Origin: Pseudooceanicola algae
Lineage (GTDB): Bacteria; Pseudomonadota; Alphaproteobacteria; Rhodobacterales; Rhodobacteraceae
Length of the DNA: 64,000 nucleotides
Assembly (NCBI RefSeq): GCF_003590145.2
Contig: NZ_CP060436.1
Location: 3,043,001 to 3,107,000 of the forward strand
Direction: 5' to 3'
Position numbers and translations under genes: made by a program. How positions within the stretch are numbered: position 1 is the stretch's first letter; each line of letters starts with the position of its first letter. Positions 1-9,077 of the stretch are shown here, in pieces. The notes under the pieces are model-generated. The model was not told the DNA's origin, made no database searches, and saw only the letters and a program-made list of their open reading frames with translations.

Positions 1-513
1 CAGGCGACCGATGTCGGCGTCAACAAGGCGACGCGCGATCTGTTCCCGATTGCCGATACGCCGGAAAAGATGCTGGCGCTCGGCGAAGAGGGGCTTGTTC
101 AGCATATCAAAACCATCGGCCTGTATCGCAACAAGGCGAAGAACGTGATCAAGATGGCGCGGATCCTTGTCGATGACTATGGCGGCGAAGTCCCCAATTC
201 GCGCGCGGCCCTGCAGGGGCTGCCCGGCGTGGGGCGCAAGACGGCGAATGTGGTGCTCAACATGTGGTGGCATTTCCCGGCCCAGGCCGTGGATACGCAC
301 ATCTTCCGGGTCGGAAACCGGTCGGGCATCTGTCCGGGCAAGGATGTCGTCGCCGTGGAACGCGCCATCGAAGACAACATCCCCGTGGATTTCCAGCTTC
401 ATGCGCATCACTGGCTTATCCTGCACGGACGGTATGTCTGTGTGGCGCGCAAGCCGAAATGCGCGGCCTGCCTTATCCGCGATCTCTGTGAATTCGAGGA
501 AAAGAACCTATGA
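1..513 (+). CDS. nth: Endonuclease III (5'-truncated by window edge)
   Basis: Base-excision-repair DNA glycosylase/AP lyase that removes oxidised pyrimidines. The frame is open from base 1, so the N-terminus lies outside the window; the C-terminal 170 residues are present. The helix-hairpin-helix LPGVGRKTANVV carries the Lys nucleophile, VDTHIFRV carries the catalytic Asp, and the C-terminal cysteines follow the C-x6-C-x2-C-x5-C spacing of the family's 4Fe-4S cluster (CVARKPKCAACLIRDLC). The stop codon overlaps the start of the following kinase gene by 4 bases (ATGA), so the two are probably translationally coupled. Identification is secure; only the upstream end is missing. Confidence 0.97.
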   Translation, partial: QATDVGVNKATRDLFPIADTPEKMLALGEEGLVQHIKTIGLYRNKAKNVIKMARILVDDYGGEVPNSRAALQGLPGVGRKTANVVLNMWWHFPAQAVDTHIFRVGNRSGICPGKDVVAVERAIEDNIPVDFQLHAHHWLILHGRYVCVARKPKCAACLIRDLCEFEEKNL

Positions 514-1496
514 CCAAATATGACGTGATCGGGATCGGCAATGCCGTGATGGATGTGATTACCCAATGCGACGACGCCTTCCTGTCCCGAACGGGGATCG
601 AAAAGGGGATCATGCAGTTAGTGGAGCAGGAAAGATCGGATTTCCTGTTCAATGAAATGGGTGAAAGCCGCCGCATCCCCGGTGGCTCGGTGGCCAATAC
701 GGTCGCAGGCGTGGCCAACATGGGTCTGAAGACTGCATTCATCGGCAAGGTGGCGGATGACGAGGTCGGGACGAGCTATATTTCCCAAACGGTGGCCAGC
801 GGGACGGATATGCCCAATGCCGCGGTTTCGGGCGGGGCGCTGCCGAGTTCCCGCAGCATGATCTTCGTCAGCCCGGATGGCGAGCGGTCGATGAATACCT
901 ACCTCGGGATTTCCTCGGAGGTCGGGCCGGAAGACGTGCCCGAAGCGGTCTGTGCCGAGGCGCAGATCCTGTTCCTCGAGGGGTATCTGTACGACAAGGA
1001 CAAGGGCAAGGCGGCCTTCACCACGGCGGCGCGGCTGACCCGTGCGACCGGTGGCCTGGCGGGGATCGCCCTGTCGGATCCGTTCTGCGTCGACCGGCAC
1101 CGCGGGGATTTCCGCAAGCTGGTCCGGGAGCTGGATTACGTGATTGGCAACGAACACGAGTGGAAATCGCTTTACGAGACCGATGACCTGGGCGCGGCGT
1201 TGGAACAGGCAGCGAGCGAAAGCGGCTTGATCGTCTGCACCCGGTCGAGCCAGGACGTGGTGCTGGTCCGGGGCGATGAAGAGGCCGTCGTGCCGGTGAA
1301 ACGCGTGACGCCGGTGGATGCCACCGGGGCCGGGGATCTGTTCGCGGCGGGTTTCCTTTACGGGTTGGCGACCGGGGCCGACCTGGCGGTCTCCGGCAGG
1401 ATGGGCGTCGTTGCGGCGGCCGAGGTGATCAGCCATTACGGGGCGCGGCCGGAAGCCGACCTCGGGGCCCTGTTCAAGGCCGAAGGGCTGATCTGA
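510..1496 (+). CDS. PfkB-family carbohydrate kinase, adenosine-kinase-like
   Basis: ATP-dependent ribokinase-fold kinase of 328 residues. The N-terminus (YDVIGIGNAVMDVI) and the PfkB signature VDATGAGDLFAAGFLYG are intact; D276 in the latter is the expected catalytic base and the GAG forms the anion hole. Homologues in Rhodobacterales are annotated as adenosine kinase or generic PfkB kinase; the alternative is another nucleoside or sugar substrate, which sequence alone cannot settle. It starts inside the stop of nth (ATGA overlap). A repeat-type hairpin element lies 14 bases after the stop, between this gene and the convergent lpxK. Confidence 0.9.
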   Translation: MTKYDVIGIGNAVMDVITQCDDAFLSRTGIEKGIMQLVEQERSDFLFNEMGESRRIPGGSVANTVAGVANMGLKTAFIGKVADDEVGTSYISQTVASGTDMPNAAVSGGALPSSRSMIFVSPDGERSMNTYLGISSEVGPEDVPEAVCAEAQILFLEGYLYDKDKGKAAFTTAARLTRATGGLAGIALSDPFCVDRHRGDFRKLVRELDYVIGNEHEWKSLYETDDLGAALEQAASESGLIVCTRSSQDVVLVRGDEEAVVPVKRVTPVDATGAGDLFAAGFLYGLATGADLAVSGRMGVVAAAEVISHYGARPEADLGALFKAEGLI

Positions 1497-1510
1497 GCAA
1501 CGGGGTCGCG

Positions 1511-1586
1511 TGAGCGGCCGGGGAAGGGGGCGCTGCCCCCTCGCGGCAGGCCGCTCACCCCCGGGATATTTCGAACAGGGAAACGG
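1511..1586 (+). repeat. Dispersed intergenic two-hairpin repeat, copy A
   Basis: A GGGGGC-GCT-GCCCCC hairpin (1526-1540) is followed by GCGGC-AG-GCCGC and the conserved tail CCCCCGGGATATTTCGAACA. In this copy a 9-base inverted repeat (TGAGCGGCC at 1511-1519, GGCCGCTCA at 1549-1557) also encloses the first hairpin. It lies between two convergent genes, where it could terminate transcription. Related copies are at 26102, 28042, 35418 and 57336. Confidence 0.8.
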
Positions 1587-1621
1587 AAGGGGTGTGGCGC
1601 TGGGCTGCGCCCCTTTTGCAA

Positions 1622-2620
1622 TCAGCGCGGGAAGAGGCGATCGAGAGCGGTGTCGAGGGGGGTGGCGTCCTGCAGGGAGAGGCGGACGGGCAGGGTCAGG
1701 ACCTTTTGACGGAAGTCCGCGGGCACGCGGACTGCGTCCTTTTCGGTGGTGACCAGTTGGGCGCCGTGGGCGGCGGCATCACGTTCGAGACGGGCGAGCA
1801 GCGCCGGGGTCAGTGGCTGGTGGTCAGAGAGGGCCTCGCAGTGCAGGAGGCGCGCGCCGAGGCCGCGCAGCGTGGCAAAGAATTTCTCGGGGTGGGCGAT
1901 GCCGGCGAAGGCGAGGACGGGCAGGCCCGTCCAGTCCATGCCGGTTTGCAGCGGGTCGAGGCGGCCCCTGAGGTGGGGCAGTTGGACCTGGTCGCCCCAT
2001 GTGGCGAGGAACCTGGCCTGAGCGTCATCGGGGCCGATGGAGAGCAGCAGGTCGGCGCGGGCAAGGCCGGGCGTGACCGGTTCGCGCAAGGGTCCGGCGG
2101 GCAGGCAGCGGCCGTTGCCGAAGCCTCGGGTGGCATCGACCACCACGATGGAAAGCGTCTTTTTCAGTGTCGGATCCTGAAAGCCGTCGTCGAGCAGGAT
2201 CACGTCTGCCCCCGCTTCGGCGGCGGCGCGGGCACCGGCGGCGCGGTCGCGGGCGATCCAGCCGGGGGCGAAGGCGGCGAGCAGAAGCGGTTCATCCCCG
2301 GTTTCGGCGGCGGTATGGCGTTTGGGGTCGACCCGGATCGGCCCTTGCAGCGAGCCGCCGTAGCCGCGTGACAGGAAATGCGGGGTCAAGCCACGGGCGT
2401 TGAGGCGCATAAGCACCTCGATCGCCGTCGGGGTCTTGCCAGTGCCGCCGGCGTTGAGGTTGCCGATGCAGATCACCGGCGGGCCGGGGTCGATCCCCGC
2501 CTTTCCGGCCAGGCGCCGCGCCGTGCCTTGCGCGTAGAGCGTCCCGAGCGGGCTCAGCAACCGCGCCCGCCAGCCCGGCCGGTCAGGCGGGGTGAACCAG
2601 TAGCCGGGGGTGCGGATCAC
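1622..2620 (-). CDS. lpxK: Tetraacyldisaccharide 4'-kinase LpxK
   Basis: Inner-membrane kinase that phosphorylates the 4' position of the lipid A disaccharide precursor. It has 332 residues, normal for the family. The P-loop is [11 protein letters not shown] at residues 53-63 and is followed by a standard LpxK core ([25 protein letters not shown]). It overlaps the end of the upstream WaaA-like gene by 4 bases (ATGA), and belongs to the minus-strand group DUF4170, WaaA-like, LpxK, consistent with a lipid A/Kdo assembly operon. Confidence 0.96.
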   Translation of the reverse strand: MIRTPGYWFTPPDRPGWRARLLSPLGTLYAQGTARRLAGKAGIDPGPPVICIGNLNAGGTGKTPTAIEVLMRLNARGLTPHFLSRGYGGSLQGPIRVDPKRHTAAETGDEPLLLAAFAPGWIARDRAAGARAAAEAGADVILLDDGFQDPTLKKTLSIVVVDATRGFGNGRCLPAGPLREPVTPGLARADLLLSIGPDDAQARFLATWGDQVQLPHLRGRLDPLQTGMDWTGLPVLAFAGIAHPEKFFATLRGLGARLLHCEALSDHQPLTPALLARLERDAAAHGAQLVTTEKDAVRVPADFRQKVLTLPVRLSLQDATPLDTALDRLFPR

Positions 2621-3843
2621 AGCAGGTTCCTTTCTTCAAGCTGGGCGAGGGTCCAGTCGAGCACGCGGTCGGTGGCCTCGGCCCCTTCGGTCACGGTGGA
2701 CCAGGCGGCGGCGGCCATGCTGGCCGCCTGGTCCGGGGCCAGCAGCATCGAGACCGAGGCTTGCAGCCCCCCGGCATCGCGGATGATCCGGGCGGCCCCG
2801 GCATGGGACAGGCGGGTATAGGCGGGCAGGTGGCCGGCGACATAAGGTCCGTAGATGATGGCCGAGCCGTGGGTGGCAGGTTCATAGGGGTCATGCCCCT
2901 TCATGCCGCGTTGCAGGGAGCCGGCCATGAAGGTGACCGGGGACAACCGGTACCACAGTCCCATGTCGCCATAGGTATCGGCCAGCAGGACCTGACATTC
3001 GTCGCGGGGGGCGTCCTTGTCGGACCAGCGCTGAAACCGCCAGTCTTGGGCGGTAAGCGTTTCGGCGAAGGCATCGCTGTCCCCGGGCGCATTGGGCACC
3101 AGGATCAGTAGCAGGCGATGCGCCATGCGGCTGGCCTGACGCTGGGCGTCGAGGACCTGTTCCAGCTCGTCCGCGCAGACCATCGCGGCCAGCCAGATCG
3201 GCCGGCCGGCCAGCACATCCGCCAGTTCGTCGCGATCCGCGATGTCGCAGGGCAGGGCCATGCGGCCTTCCTGCAGGGGTTCGGAAATGCGGATCCGGCT
3301 GGCATCCGCCCCGAGCCGTTGCAGGCGACGGCCGGCACCCGCCGAGGCGGCATGGAAGGCAGAAAAGCCTTCCAGCGCGCGGCGGGTTTGCAGGGCACGC
3401 AGGCTCCAGCGCGGATCCGAGAGCGCGCGTTCCTCGGCCCCGGCCAGAAGCACCGGCACCTCGGCCTTGTTCAGGGCGGCCATCAGGGCGTTGCGGATAT
3501 GCCCGCTGAGCCAGATCACCAGATCAGGGCGCCAGTGGTCGAGGAAGGTCGGGATGTCGTCGTGGGTGTCTTCGGGAATGGGCACATGCAGCAGCTCCGG
3601 GCCGCCGACCGCTTCGGGCAGTGCAGTCCCGTCGGGCAGGCTGACGAGGACCCGCGCGGTCGCGCCTTCGGTGCAAAGGCGGTCATCCAGCAGGGCGGCC
3701 AGCAGATGTGCGGCAGGCAGCCGGTCGGGATCCGGCACGATGAGCCAGATCAGCAGCCCCTCGGGCCGCTGCGCCATGCCTGGCGAGGCCCCCCGGTTGC
3801 CCCGGCGACCTAGCGCCCTGGCAAGTCCCCCGCCCCGCGTCAT
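2617..3843 (-). CDS. WaaA-like (Kdo transferase family) protein, apparently degenerate
   Basis: A 408-residue GT-B protein resembling 3-deoxy-D-manno-octulosonic acid transferase in its C-terminal nucleotide-sugar half: [19 protein letters not shown] around residue 320, then [12 protein letters not shown] and a GP(Y)VAGH segment. The start at 3843 follows the end of DUF4170 by 7 bases; a longer reading would run through the DUF4170 gene. Two features of catalytic WaaA are missing. The N-terminal half has no evident membrane anchor, and the position of the ASVGE motif (catalytic base Glu) reads IVPDPD at residues 35-40; the second acidic motif (ETE-LWPN) reads WLSGH near 111-115. Rhodobacterales genomes may carry a canonical waaA elsewhere. 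I infer a paralogue with altered or lost activity; the family assignment is firmer than the function. Confidence 0.82.
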   Translation of the reverse strand: MTRGGGLARALGRRGNRGASPGMAQRPEGLLIWLIVPDPDRLPAAHLLAALLDDRLCTEGATARVLVSLPDGTALPEAVGGPELLHVPIPEDTHDDIPTFLDHWRPDLVIWLSGHIRNALMAALNKAEVPVLLAGAEERALSDPRWSLRALQTRRALEGFSAFHAASAGAGRRLQRLGADASRIRISEPLQEGRMALPCDIADRDELADVLAGRPIWLAAMVCADELEQVLDAQRQASRMAHRLLLILVPNAPGDSDAFAETLTAQDWRFQRWSDKDAPRDECQVLLADTYGDMGLWYRLSPVTFMAGSLQRGMKGHDPYEPATHGSAIIYGPYVAGHLPAYTRLSHAGAARIIRDAGGLQASVSMLLAPDQAASMAAAAWSTVTEGAEATDRVLDWTLAQLEERNLL

Positions 3844-3850
3844 GGTCGTC

Positions 3851-4093
3851 TCAGCCCAGTTCCTCGGTTGCCGAGACCTCGATCTCTTCGTCGCGCAGGC
3901 GATGGATATGGGCGATGTAGTAACGCATATGCGCGTTATCCACGGTCTTCTGCGCGGCCGCCTTCCAGGCGTCGTAGGCCGAGGCGTAATCGGGGAACAT
4001 CCCGATGATGTCGATGTCGTCCACATTGCGGAAGGCGTTCTTGGCGGGGTCGATCAGCTCGCCTCCGAACACGAGGTGCAGGCGTTGCGGCAT
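3851..4093 (-). CDS. DUF4170 domain protein
   Basis: An 80-residue soluble protein of the DUF4170 family (LVFGGELIDPAKNAFRNVDD, then a segment with WKAAAQKTVDNAHMRYYI). The function is unknown. It is the first gene of the three-gene minus-strand set ending in lpxK, with 7 bases to the WaaA-like gene, so it is probably co-transcribed with lipid A genes. No signal peptide or membrane segment is visible. Confidence 0.9.
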   Translation of the reverse strand: MPQRLHLVFGGELIDPAKNAFRNVDDIDIIGMFPDYASAYDAWKAAAQKTVDNAHMRYYIAHIHRLRDEEIEVSATEELG

Positions 4094-4276
4094 GGGGGTC
4101 TCCTTCTGGGGATGATGCGGCAGCTTGCGGGCAAACTGCGCAGAATGGGGCCTGTGGTCAAGGCTGGGTCAGGGTCGGTGGTGTATTGATGCCGAAGGCG
4201 GCGGGTCCCAGGCGGGGTGGTCCGACAGGGCGCCGCAAGGCTTAGCGCCGGGCGGTTACCGAACCGTTGCGCACCG

Positions 4277-5131
4277 TCATTCGAAAGGCGGGCGTGGGGT
4301 GGCGGGCAGGGGGGCCGAGGGGACCAGCCGCGCGGCAATGTCCCCGTGCAGTGCGGGTCCGGCGGCGATCACCCCATTCAGCAGCGCGGTCGCGGAATTG
4401 AAGCGCAGGGGCTGGCCGTCCCGGTCGGAAATGCGCGCCCCGGCTTCTTCGGCGATCAGGCTGCCGGCGGCGATGTCCCATTCCCAGCTTGGCCGCAGGG
4501 TGAGCATCGCGTCAAAGCGTCCCTGCGCGACCAGCGACAGGCGATAGGCCAGCGCCGGGCGTTGGTGGCGGCTGAATCCGGGCACCGCGCCCTGCCAATG
4601 GCCCGCGGCGAAGCTGGGCTTGGCGGCCAGGATCGTCGCGCCTTCGGGGTCGGTGCGGGCGCTGCAGGTCAGCGCCGTGCCGTTCAGGGTTGCGCCACGG
4701 CCGCGCGCGGCGGCGAACATCCGGTCGAGCACCGGCAAAAAGACCACTCCCGCCGTGACGACCCCCTGATCGGCGACGGCGATGGAATGGGCCCAGGCCG
4801 ATTGTCCGTCCATGAAGCTGCGGGTGCCATCGATGGGGTCGATGATGAACACCCGCCGCGCGGCAAGGCGGGCGGGATCATCGGGGCTTTCTTCGGAAAG
4901 CCAGCCATAGGCGGGGCGGGCCTGTGTCAGGCGTTTGCGCAGGGCATCGTTGACGGCCAGGTCGGCTTCGGTCACCGGGCCCTGATCGCCGGGCTTGTCC
5001 CAGAAATCGAGGTTTCCGGCGGTGAAGGCCATGGCGATGTCCCCGGCTTCGCGGGCGGCCTCGATCAGCAGGGCCAGGTCGTCTTCGCGGGCCGAAGGCG
5101 CGCCGGGGTCCTGCCCGTCACGCTCCGGCAA
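4277..5131 (-). CDS. cysQ: Inositol-monophosphatase-family phosphatase, CysQ-like
   Basis: Mg-dependent phosphatase of the IMPase/3'(2'),5'-bisphosphate nucleotidase superfamily, 284 residues. The metal-site motifs are intact: LSEES (Glu), DPIDGTRSF (two Asp), and WEWDIAAGSLIAEEAGA near the C-terminus. Members beside pmbA in this group are usually called CysQ (PAP phosphatase in sulfate assimilation), but inositol or other phosphates remain possible. Its first 14 bases overlap the end of pmbA, so the pair is probably one transcript. The 183 bases to DUF4170 hold no gene. Confidence 0.9.
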   Translation of the reverse strand: MPERDGQDPGAPSAREDDLALLIEAAREAGDIAMAFTAGNLDFWDKPGDQGPVTEADLAVNDALRKRLTQARPAYGWLSEESPDDPARLAARRVFIIDPIDGTRSFMDGQSAWAHSIAVADQGVVTAGVVFLPVLDRMFAAARGRGATLNGTALTCSARTDPEGATILAAKPSFAAGHWQGAVPGFSRHQRPALAYRLSLVAQGRFDAMLTLRPSWEWDIAAGSLIAEEAGARISDRDGQPLRFNSATALLNGVIAAGPALHGDIAARLVPSAPLPATPRPPFE

Positions 5132-6464
5132 TGGTCATCCCTTCGACGAGAAGCGAGGGGACGACCGACCCGCGCCAGGCCTGCGCGTCATTGGCCGGGT
5201 TCAGGGACAGCAGCATCTGGCGCAGATTGCCCGCGATGGTGCATTCGTTCACCGGGCGCACCGCTTCGCCGTTCTCGATCCAGAAACCAGCAGCACCGCG
5301 GGAATAATCGCCGGTGTTGGAATTGATCGTCTGCCCGATCAGCGAGGTGACCAGCAGGCCGGTGCCCATGTCGCGCATCAGTTCCTCGCGGCTGGCGCTG
5401 CCCTGGGTCAATTCCAGGTTCCAGTTGCTGGGCGAGGGCGGCGACGACAGACCGCGCGCGGCATTGCCCGTCGGGGTCATTCCCAGCTTGCGGGCCGTGG
5501 CCAGGTCCAGCGTCCAGCCTGTCAGCACCCCTGCGTCGATGATGCGGCGGGGTGCAACCGTCAGCCCTTCGGCGTCGAAGGGGCGGCTGGCGGGGCCGCG
5601 CGGGCGCAGGGGGTCTTCTGTCATGGTCAGCGACTCAGGCAGGACCAGTTCGCCGAGGGCGTTCATCAGGAAGGACGACCCCCGCGCCACCGCCGCGCCG
5701 TTCACTGCGCCGCACAGGTGGCCGATCAGGCTGGCGGCGACACGTTCGTCGAACAGCACCGGGTAGCTGCCGGTTTTCGGGGCGACGGCGCCCATGCGTT
5801 CCAGCGTGCGGGTGGCGGCGCGATTGCCGATCTCTTCGGGGCTGCGCAGGTCGGATTGAAAGACCCGGGCATCGCCGTCGTAGTCACGCTCCATCCCGTT
5901 GCCGGTCCCGGCGATGGCCACGCAGGACAGCGACCGTGAACTGCGCCGATAGCCCCCGGCGAAACCGTTGCTGGTGGCGATGAAGGCCTCGCTTGCGCCA
6001 TAGCCGGCCGAGGCCGATTGCACCTGGCTGATGCCCTCATGCGCCAGGGCGGCCGCTTCGGCGCGGCGGGCGTCTTCTTGCAGCTCTTCCGGTGCAGGTT
6101 CGGGCGCGGGGTCGTGCAGTTCCAGCCCCTCTGCGTTGCGCCGGGCGGACAGTTGCGCGGGATCGGCCAGGCCGATCCAGGGGTCCTCGGGGGCTTCGCG
6201 GGCCATGGCCACGGCGCGTTCGGCCATCATGGCAAAGGTCTCGGGCCGGATGTCGGAGCCGGAGACACAGGCCTGCCGCTGTCCCATGAAGACCCGCAGG
6301 CCGGCTTCGATCCCCTCGGCGCGTTCGGCATGTTCAAGCGTGCCGGCGCGCATGTCGATCGAGATCGAGCTGCCTTCGCGCAAGATCACATCGGCGCTGT
6401 CGGCCCCGGCAGCGCGGGCGGCGTCCAGCAGGGACTGGCTGAGGTCGGAAAGGGAATGGGACAT
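5118..6464 (-). CDS. pmbA: TldD/PmbA family metallopeptidase subunit PmbA (TldE)
   Basis: 448 residues, matching PmbA/TldE in length and in landmarks (DSADVILREGSSISIDMRAG, RVFMGQRQACVSGSDI, SRSLSCVAIAGTG, and a glycine/asparagine-rich C-terminal half with NSNTGDYSRGAAGFWIENGE). With TldD it forms a heterodimeric protease acting on peptide substrates such as antibiotic precursors and CcdA; PmbA itself lacks the zinc-site HExxxH, as here. No tldD is in the window. AAGAAGG lies a few bases before the chosen ATG. The 3' end overlaps cysQ by 14 bases. Confidence 0.95.
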   Translation of the reverse strand: MSHSLSDLSQSLLDAARAAGADSADVILREGSSISIDMRAGTLEHAERAEGIEAGLRVFMGQRQACVSGSDIRPETFAMMAERAVAMAREAPEDPWIGLADPAQLSARRNAEGLELHDPAPEPAPEELQEDARRAEAAALAHEGISQVQSASAGYGASEAFIATSNGFAGGYRRSSRSLSCVAIAGTGNGMERDYDGDARVFQSDLRSPEEIGNRAATRTLERMGAVAPKTGSYPVLFDERVAASLIGHLCGAVNGAAVARGSSFLMNALGELVLPESLTMTEDPLRPRGPASRPFDAEGLTVAPRRIIDAGVLTGWTLDLATARKLGMTPTGNAARGLSSPPSPSNWNLELTQGSASREELMRDMGTGLLVTSLIGQTINSNTGDYSRGAAGFWIENGEAVRPVNECTIAGNLRQMLLSLNPANDAQAWRGSVVPSLLVEGMTIAGA

Positions 6465-6555
6465 AACTGCCTTCTTCTTTTGCTGCCCCTTGCCTAGCCG
6501 TTGGGCGGGGTCGGATCAAGGTTGTGCGGATCGGGCGGTTTGTCAGCGACGGGAA

Positions 6556-8061
6556 TCAACGACCGGGGATCAGCGGGCTGCCGTTCACCGACAGGCTTTC
6601 GTCCAGACCCAGCCGCAGCCGGGTGCTGAGCACATCACGGCTGCCCTCCTGTTCCGCCAGCAGCGGCAGGTAAAGCGGCAGCGCCATCACCAGCGCCGGG
6701 GGCACAAGCCCGCTGTCGCCAAGCGCGTTCAGCAACGCCAGCAGGCCCTCGCCACGCAAATCGATGCTGCCTTCGGCGCGGGGCACCGGGCCAAAGCGAC
6801 TGGGGTTGCCGGGATCAAGCTGCAGGGTACCCTGCCCGCTTAGGGCCGCCCCGGCGCCGGTCAGATTGAACGCTTCGATCCGCAGGGCGCTGGTCTGCCC
6901 GGCGCCGGTCAGCGGCAGGCTGGCGATGGCGACATCATCGGAGACGGCAAGCGCCTGTTTCGTGCCCGTGGCCGACAGGGCAAGCGACAGCGGATCGCGC
7001 GGCAAGCGCCCGGCGGGGTCGATCAGGGGCCAGGCCATCGCTGGCGGGGTCACATCGGCCAGCCGCAGGTCGAAGGAAAAGGGCGCCTCGGCCCCGGTCA
7101 TCACCGTCGGGCCGGTACTCGCCAGCCGCGCCTCGTCCACCCGCCCGTTCAGGGGGGCGGTCAGGGCGTCGCTGCTCAGGGCAAAGGCGACGGCCCGGCT
7201 TGTAGCCAGAAAACTGGTCTGACCGTCCCCGCTGCGCAGATCCAGCGCGCCGCCGCCCGAGGCGGTCGACAGGTTACCGCTTCGCGTGCCGTCCAGGGTG
7301 GTCTGCATCTGGCCGCTGTCCCAGGTCAGGTGGGCGTCCCGTTCGGACCCCGGACCGGGTCGGGTGCTGCCGTCGGTTGCGATCCCTTCCAGCTTGCCCG
7401 ACACGACGATGTCTTGCCCGCGGGCGGGGGCGGCATGGGTCATGTCGAAGCTCAGCGAGGTGGCCTGCGCGTTATGGGTCAGCCGGGCGGGGCTGTCCGC
7501 CTCGGGAAGCAAGGCGACCTGACCTTCGGGGGCTTCGGCGACAAGGCGGATTGCGCCCGGTTGCGTCTTTCCGCCCGCGATCAGGCTGTCGATGGTCAGG
7601 TTCAGCGCAGCGGCGGTGAAATCGCTCAGGATCTCGTCACTGCCACTCACCGAATGGCTGCGCATCACGAACTGGTCCTGCAGCAACCGGCCCTCGGCTC
7701 GCCAGGGCTTGTCTCCCCGGTCCAGATCGACGCTGAAAGGCGTCTCCGCCGGCAATTCGACCGAAACCAGCCCTCCGGCAAGCTGATGCAGTTCAATCCC
7801 GCGCAACTCGACCGCCAGGGTGTTGGCGCCGTCTGCGCCGGGAAGGGTCAGGGCCATGCGGTCCAGGATCACCGTGTCGCCGTCCTGCCGCAGGCGGGTG
7901 GTCACGGTGAAGCCCGCGTCCTGAAGGACCTCTTGCCATTGTCCCAACATGGCTTCGGGGGTCAGGGCGGCGGCGGGGCTGGCCAGGGCCAGCCCGAAGG
8001 ACAGCATCATCGCGCCAAGGCGCAGGCCTCGGGCGGGGCGGCGGGGGCGTTTCGCTGGCAT
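6556..8061 (-). CDS. DUF2125 exported protein
   Basis: 501 residues beginning with a basic stretch and a signal peptide (LRLGAMMLSFGLALASPAAALT, likely cleavage after AAA). The mature part is a repetitive, beta-rich sequence of the DUF2125 type, with no catalytic motif. DUF2125 proteins are periplasmic and of unknown function; I note the general resemblance to large beta-strand envelope proteins but cannot assign a role. It is transcribed on its own; 91 bases separate it from pmbA. Confidence 0.85.
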   Translation of the reverse strand: MPAKRPRRPARGLRLGAMMLSFGLALASPAAALTPEAMLGQWQEVLQDAGFTVTTRLRQDGDTVILDRMALTLPGADGANTLAVELRGIELHQLAGGLVSVELPAETPFSVDLDRGDKPWRAEGRLLQDQFVMRSHSVSGSDEILSDFTAAALNLTIDSLIAGGKTQPGAIRLVAEAPEGQVALLPEADSPARLTHNAQATSLSFDMTHAAPARGQDIVVSGKLEGIATDGSTRPGPGSERDAHLTWDSGQMQTTLDGTRSGNLSTASGGGALDLRSGDGQTSFLATSRAVAFALSSDALTAPLNGRVDEARLASTGPTVMTGAEAPFSFDLRLADVTPPAMAWPLIDPAGRLPRDPLSLALSATGTKQALAVSDDVAIASLPLTGAGQTSALRIEAFNLTGAGAALSGQGTLQLDPGNPSRFGPVPRAEGSIDLRGEGLLALLNALGDSGLVPPALVMALPLYLPLLAEQEGSRDVLSTRLRLGLDESLSVNGSPLIPGR

Positions 8062-8299
8062 GTGGGACCTTGCTGAAGACCGGCCCGTTCCGGGCCATGG
8101 AGTTTCTCATGATGTGGGGGAGGCGCCGCCGCGGTCAAGCCGACACCGGCGTTTCCCCGCCGCCAGTGGCGGGCATGGGGCGCCGCCGCAGGGTTTGGCC
8201 GCGCATTTCGCGAAGCAGGGCGGCTGCCCACTGGACCCGCCGCCGGTGCTTCGTTAGCTCTGGGGCAACGCGCATCCCGCAAGGAGGGAGAGAGATCTC

Positions 8300-9055
8300 A
8301 TGACCGACCTGACCGGCAAGACCGCCGTCATCACCGGGGCCAGCCGCGGCATCGGCGCCGCCACCGCCCGCATTTTTGCCGAAGCCGGGGCCAATGTCGC
8401 CCTGCTGGCCCGCAGCGATGATGAAATCGCCGAGCTTGCCGGCGAAATCGGCGCGCAGGCCGTGGCCATCCCCTGCGACGTGTCGCGGTTCTGGGAGGTC
8501 TCGGAAGCCTTCGAAAAGGTCCGCGCGGCCTTCGGCAGCCTCGACATCCTGATCAACAACGCCGGGGTGCTGAAACCCATCGCCCCACTGGCCGAAGCCG
8601 ACCCCGAGGATTGGGGCAAGGTCATCGATATCAACGTGAAGGGCGTCTTCAACGGCATGCGTGCGGTGATCCCGGCCATGGCGGCGGCAGGCGGCGGCAC
8701 GATCATCACGGTTAGTTCCGGCGCGGCGCATAACCCGCTGGAAGGCTGGTCGGCCTATTGCACGTCAAAGGCCGGGGCGGCGATGCTGACTCGCGCGGCG
8801 CATCTGGAAAACGTCGACAAGGGCCTGCGTATCATGGGCATGTCGCCGGGCACCGTCGCCACGCAGATGCAGCGCGACATCAAGGCCTCGGGCGTCAATG
8901 CGGTCAGCGAGCTGGACTGGGAAGACCACATTCCCCCCGAATGGCCCGCGAAACTGATGCTCTGGATGTGCGGGGCCGGCGCTGACGCCCATCTTGGCGA
9001 GGAACTGAGCATGCGCAGTGAAGAGCTGCGGCGCATCATCGGCGTGCAGGCGTGA
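8300..9055 (+). CDS. SDR-family NAD(P)-dependent oxidoreductase
   Basis: Classical short-chain dehydrogenase of 251 residues. It has the cofactor motif TGASRGIG (residues 13-20), NNAG, catalytic Ser in TVSSGAAHN and YCTSKAG with the Tyr-x3-Lys pair. A strong ribosome-binding site (AAGGAGGGAG) precedes the ATG. The substrate cannot be deduced; the C-terminus lacks the usual PGG(Y) ending of biosynthetic FabG. The 238 bases upstream separate it from the divergent DUF2125 gene and contain no other gene. Confidence 0.92.
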   Translation: MTDLTGKTAVITGASRGIGAATARIFAEAGANVALLARSDDEIAELAGEIGAQAVAIPCDVSRFWEVSEAFEKVRAAFGSLDILINNAGVLKPIAPLAEADPEDWGKVIDINVKGVFNGMRAVIPAMAAAGGGTIITVSSGAAHNPLEGWSAYCTSKAGAAMLTRAAHLENVDKGLRIMGMSPGTVATQMQRDIKASGVNAVSELDWEDHIPPEWPAKLMLWMCGAGADAHLGEELSMRSEELRRIIGVQA

Positions 9056-9077
9056 CCGGACGGGCGCGCGGCTAGGA

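Noticed and set aside
4094-4276. Gap between DUF4170 and cysQ as a possible small gene
   Set aside because: Only short open frames without ribosome-binding sites; probably the promoter of the DUF4170 group.
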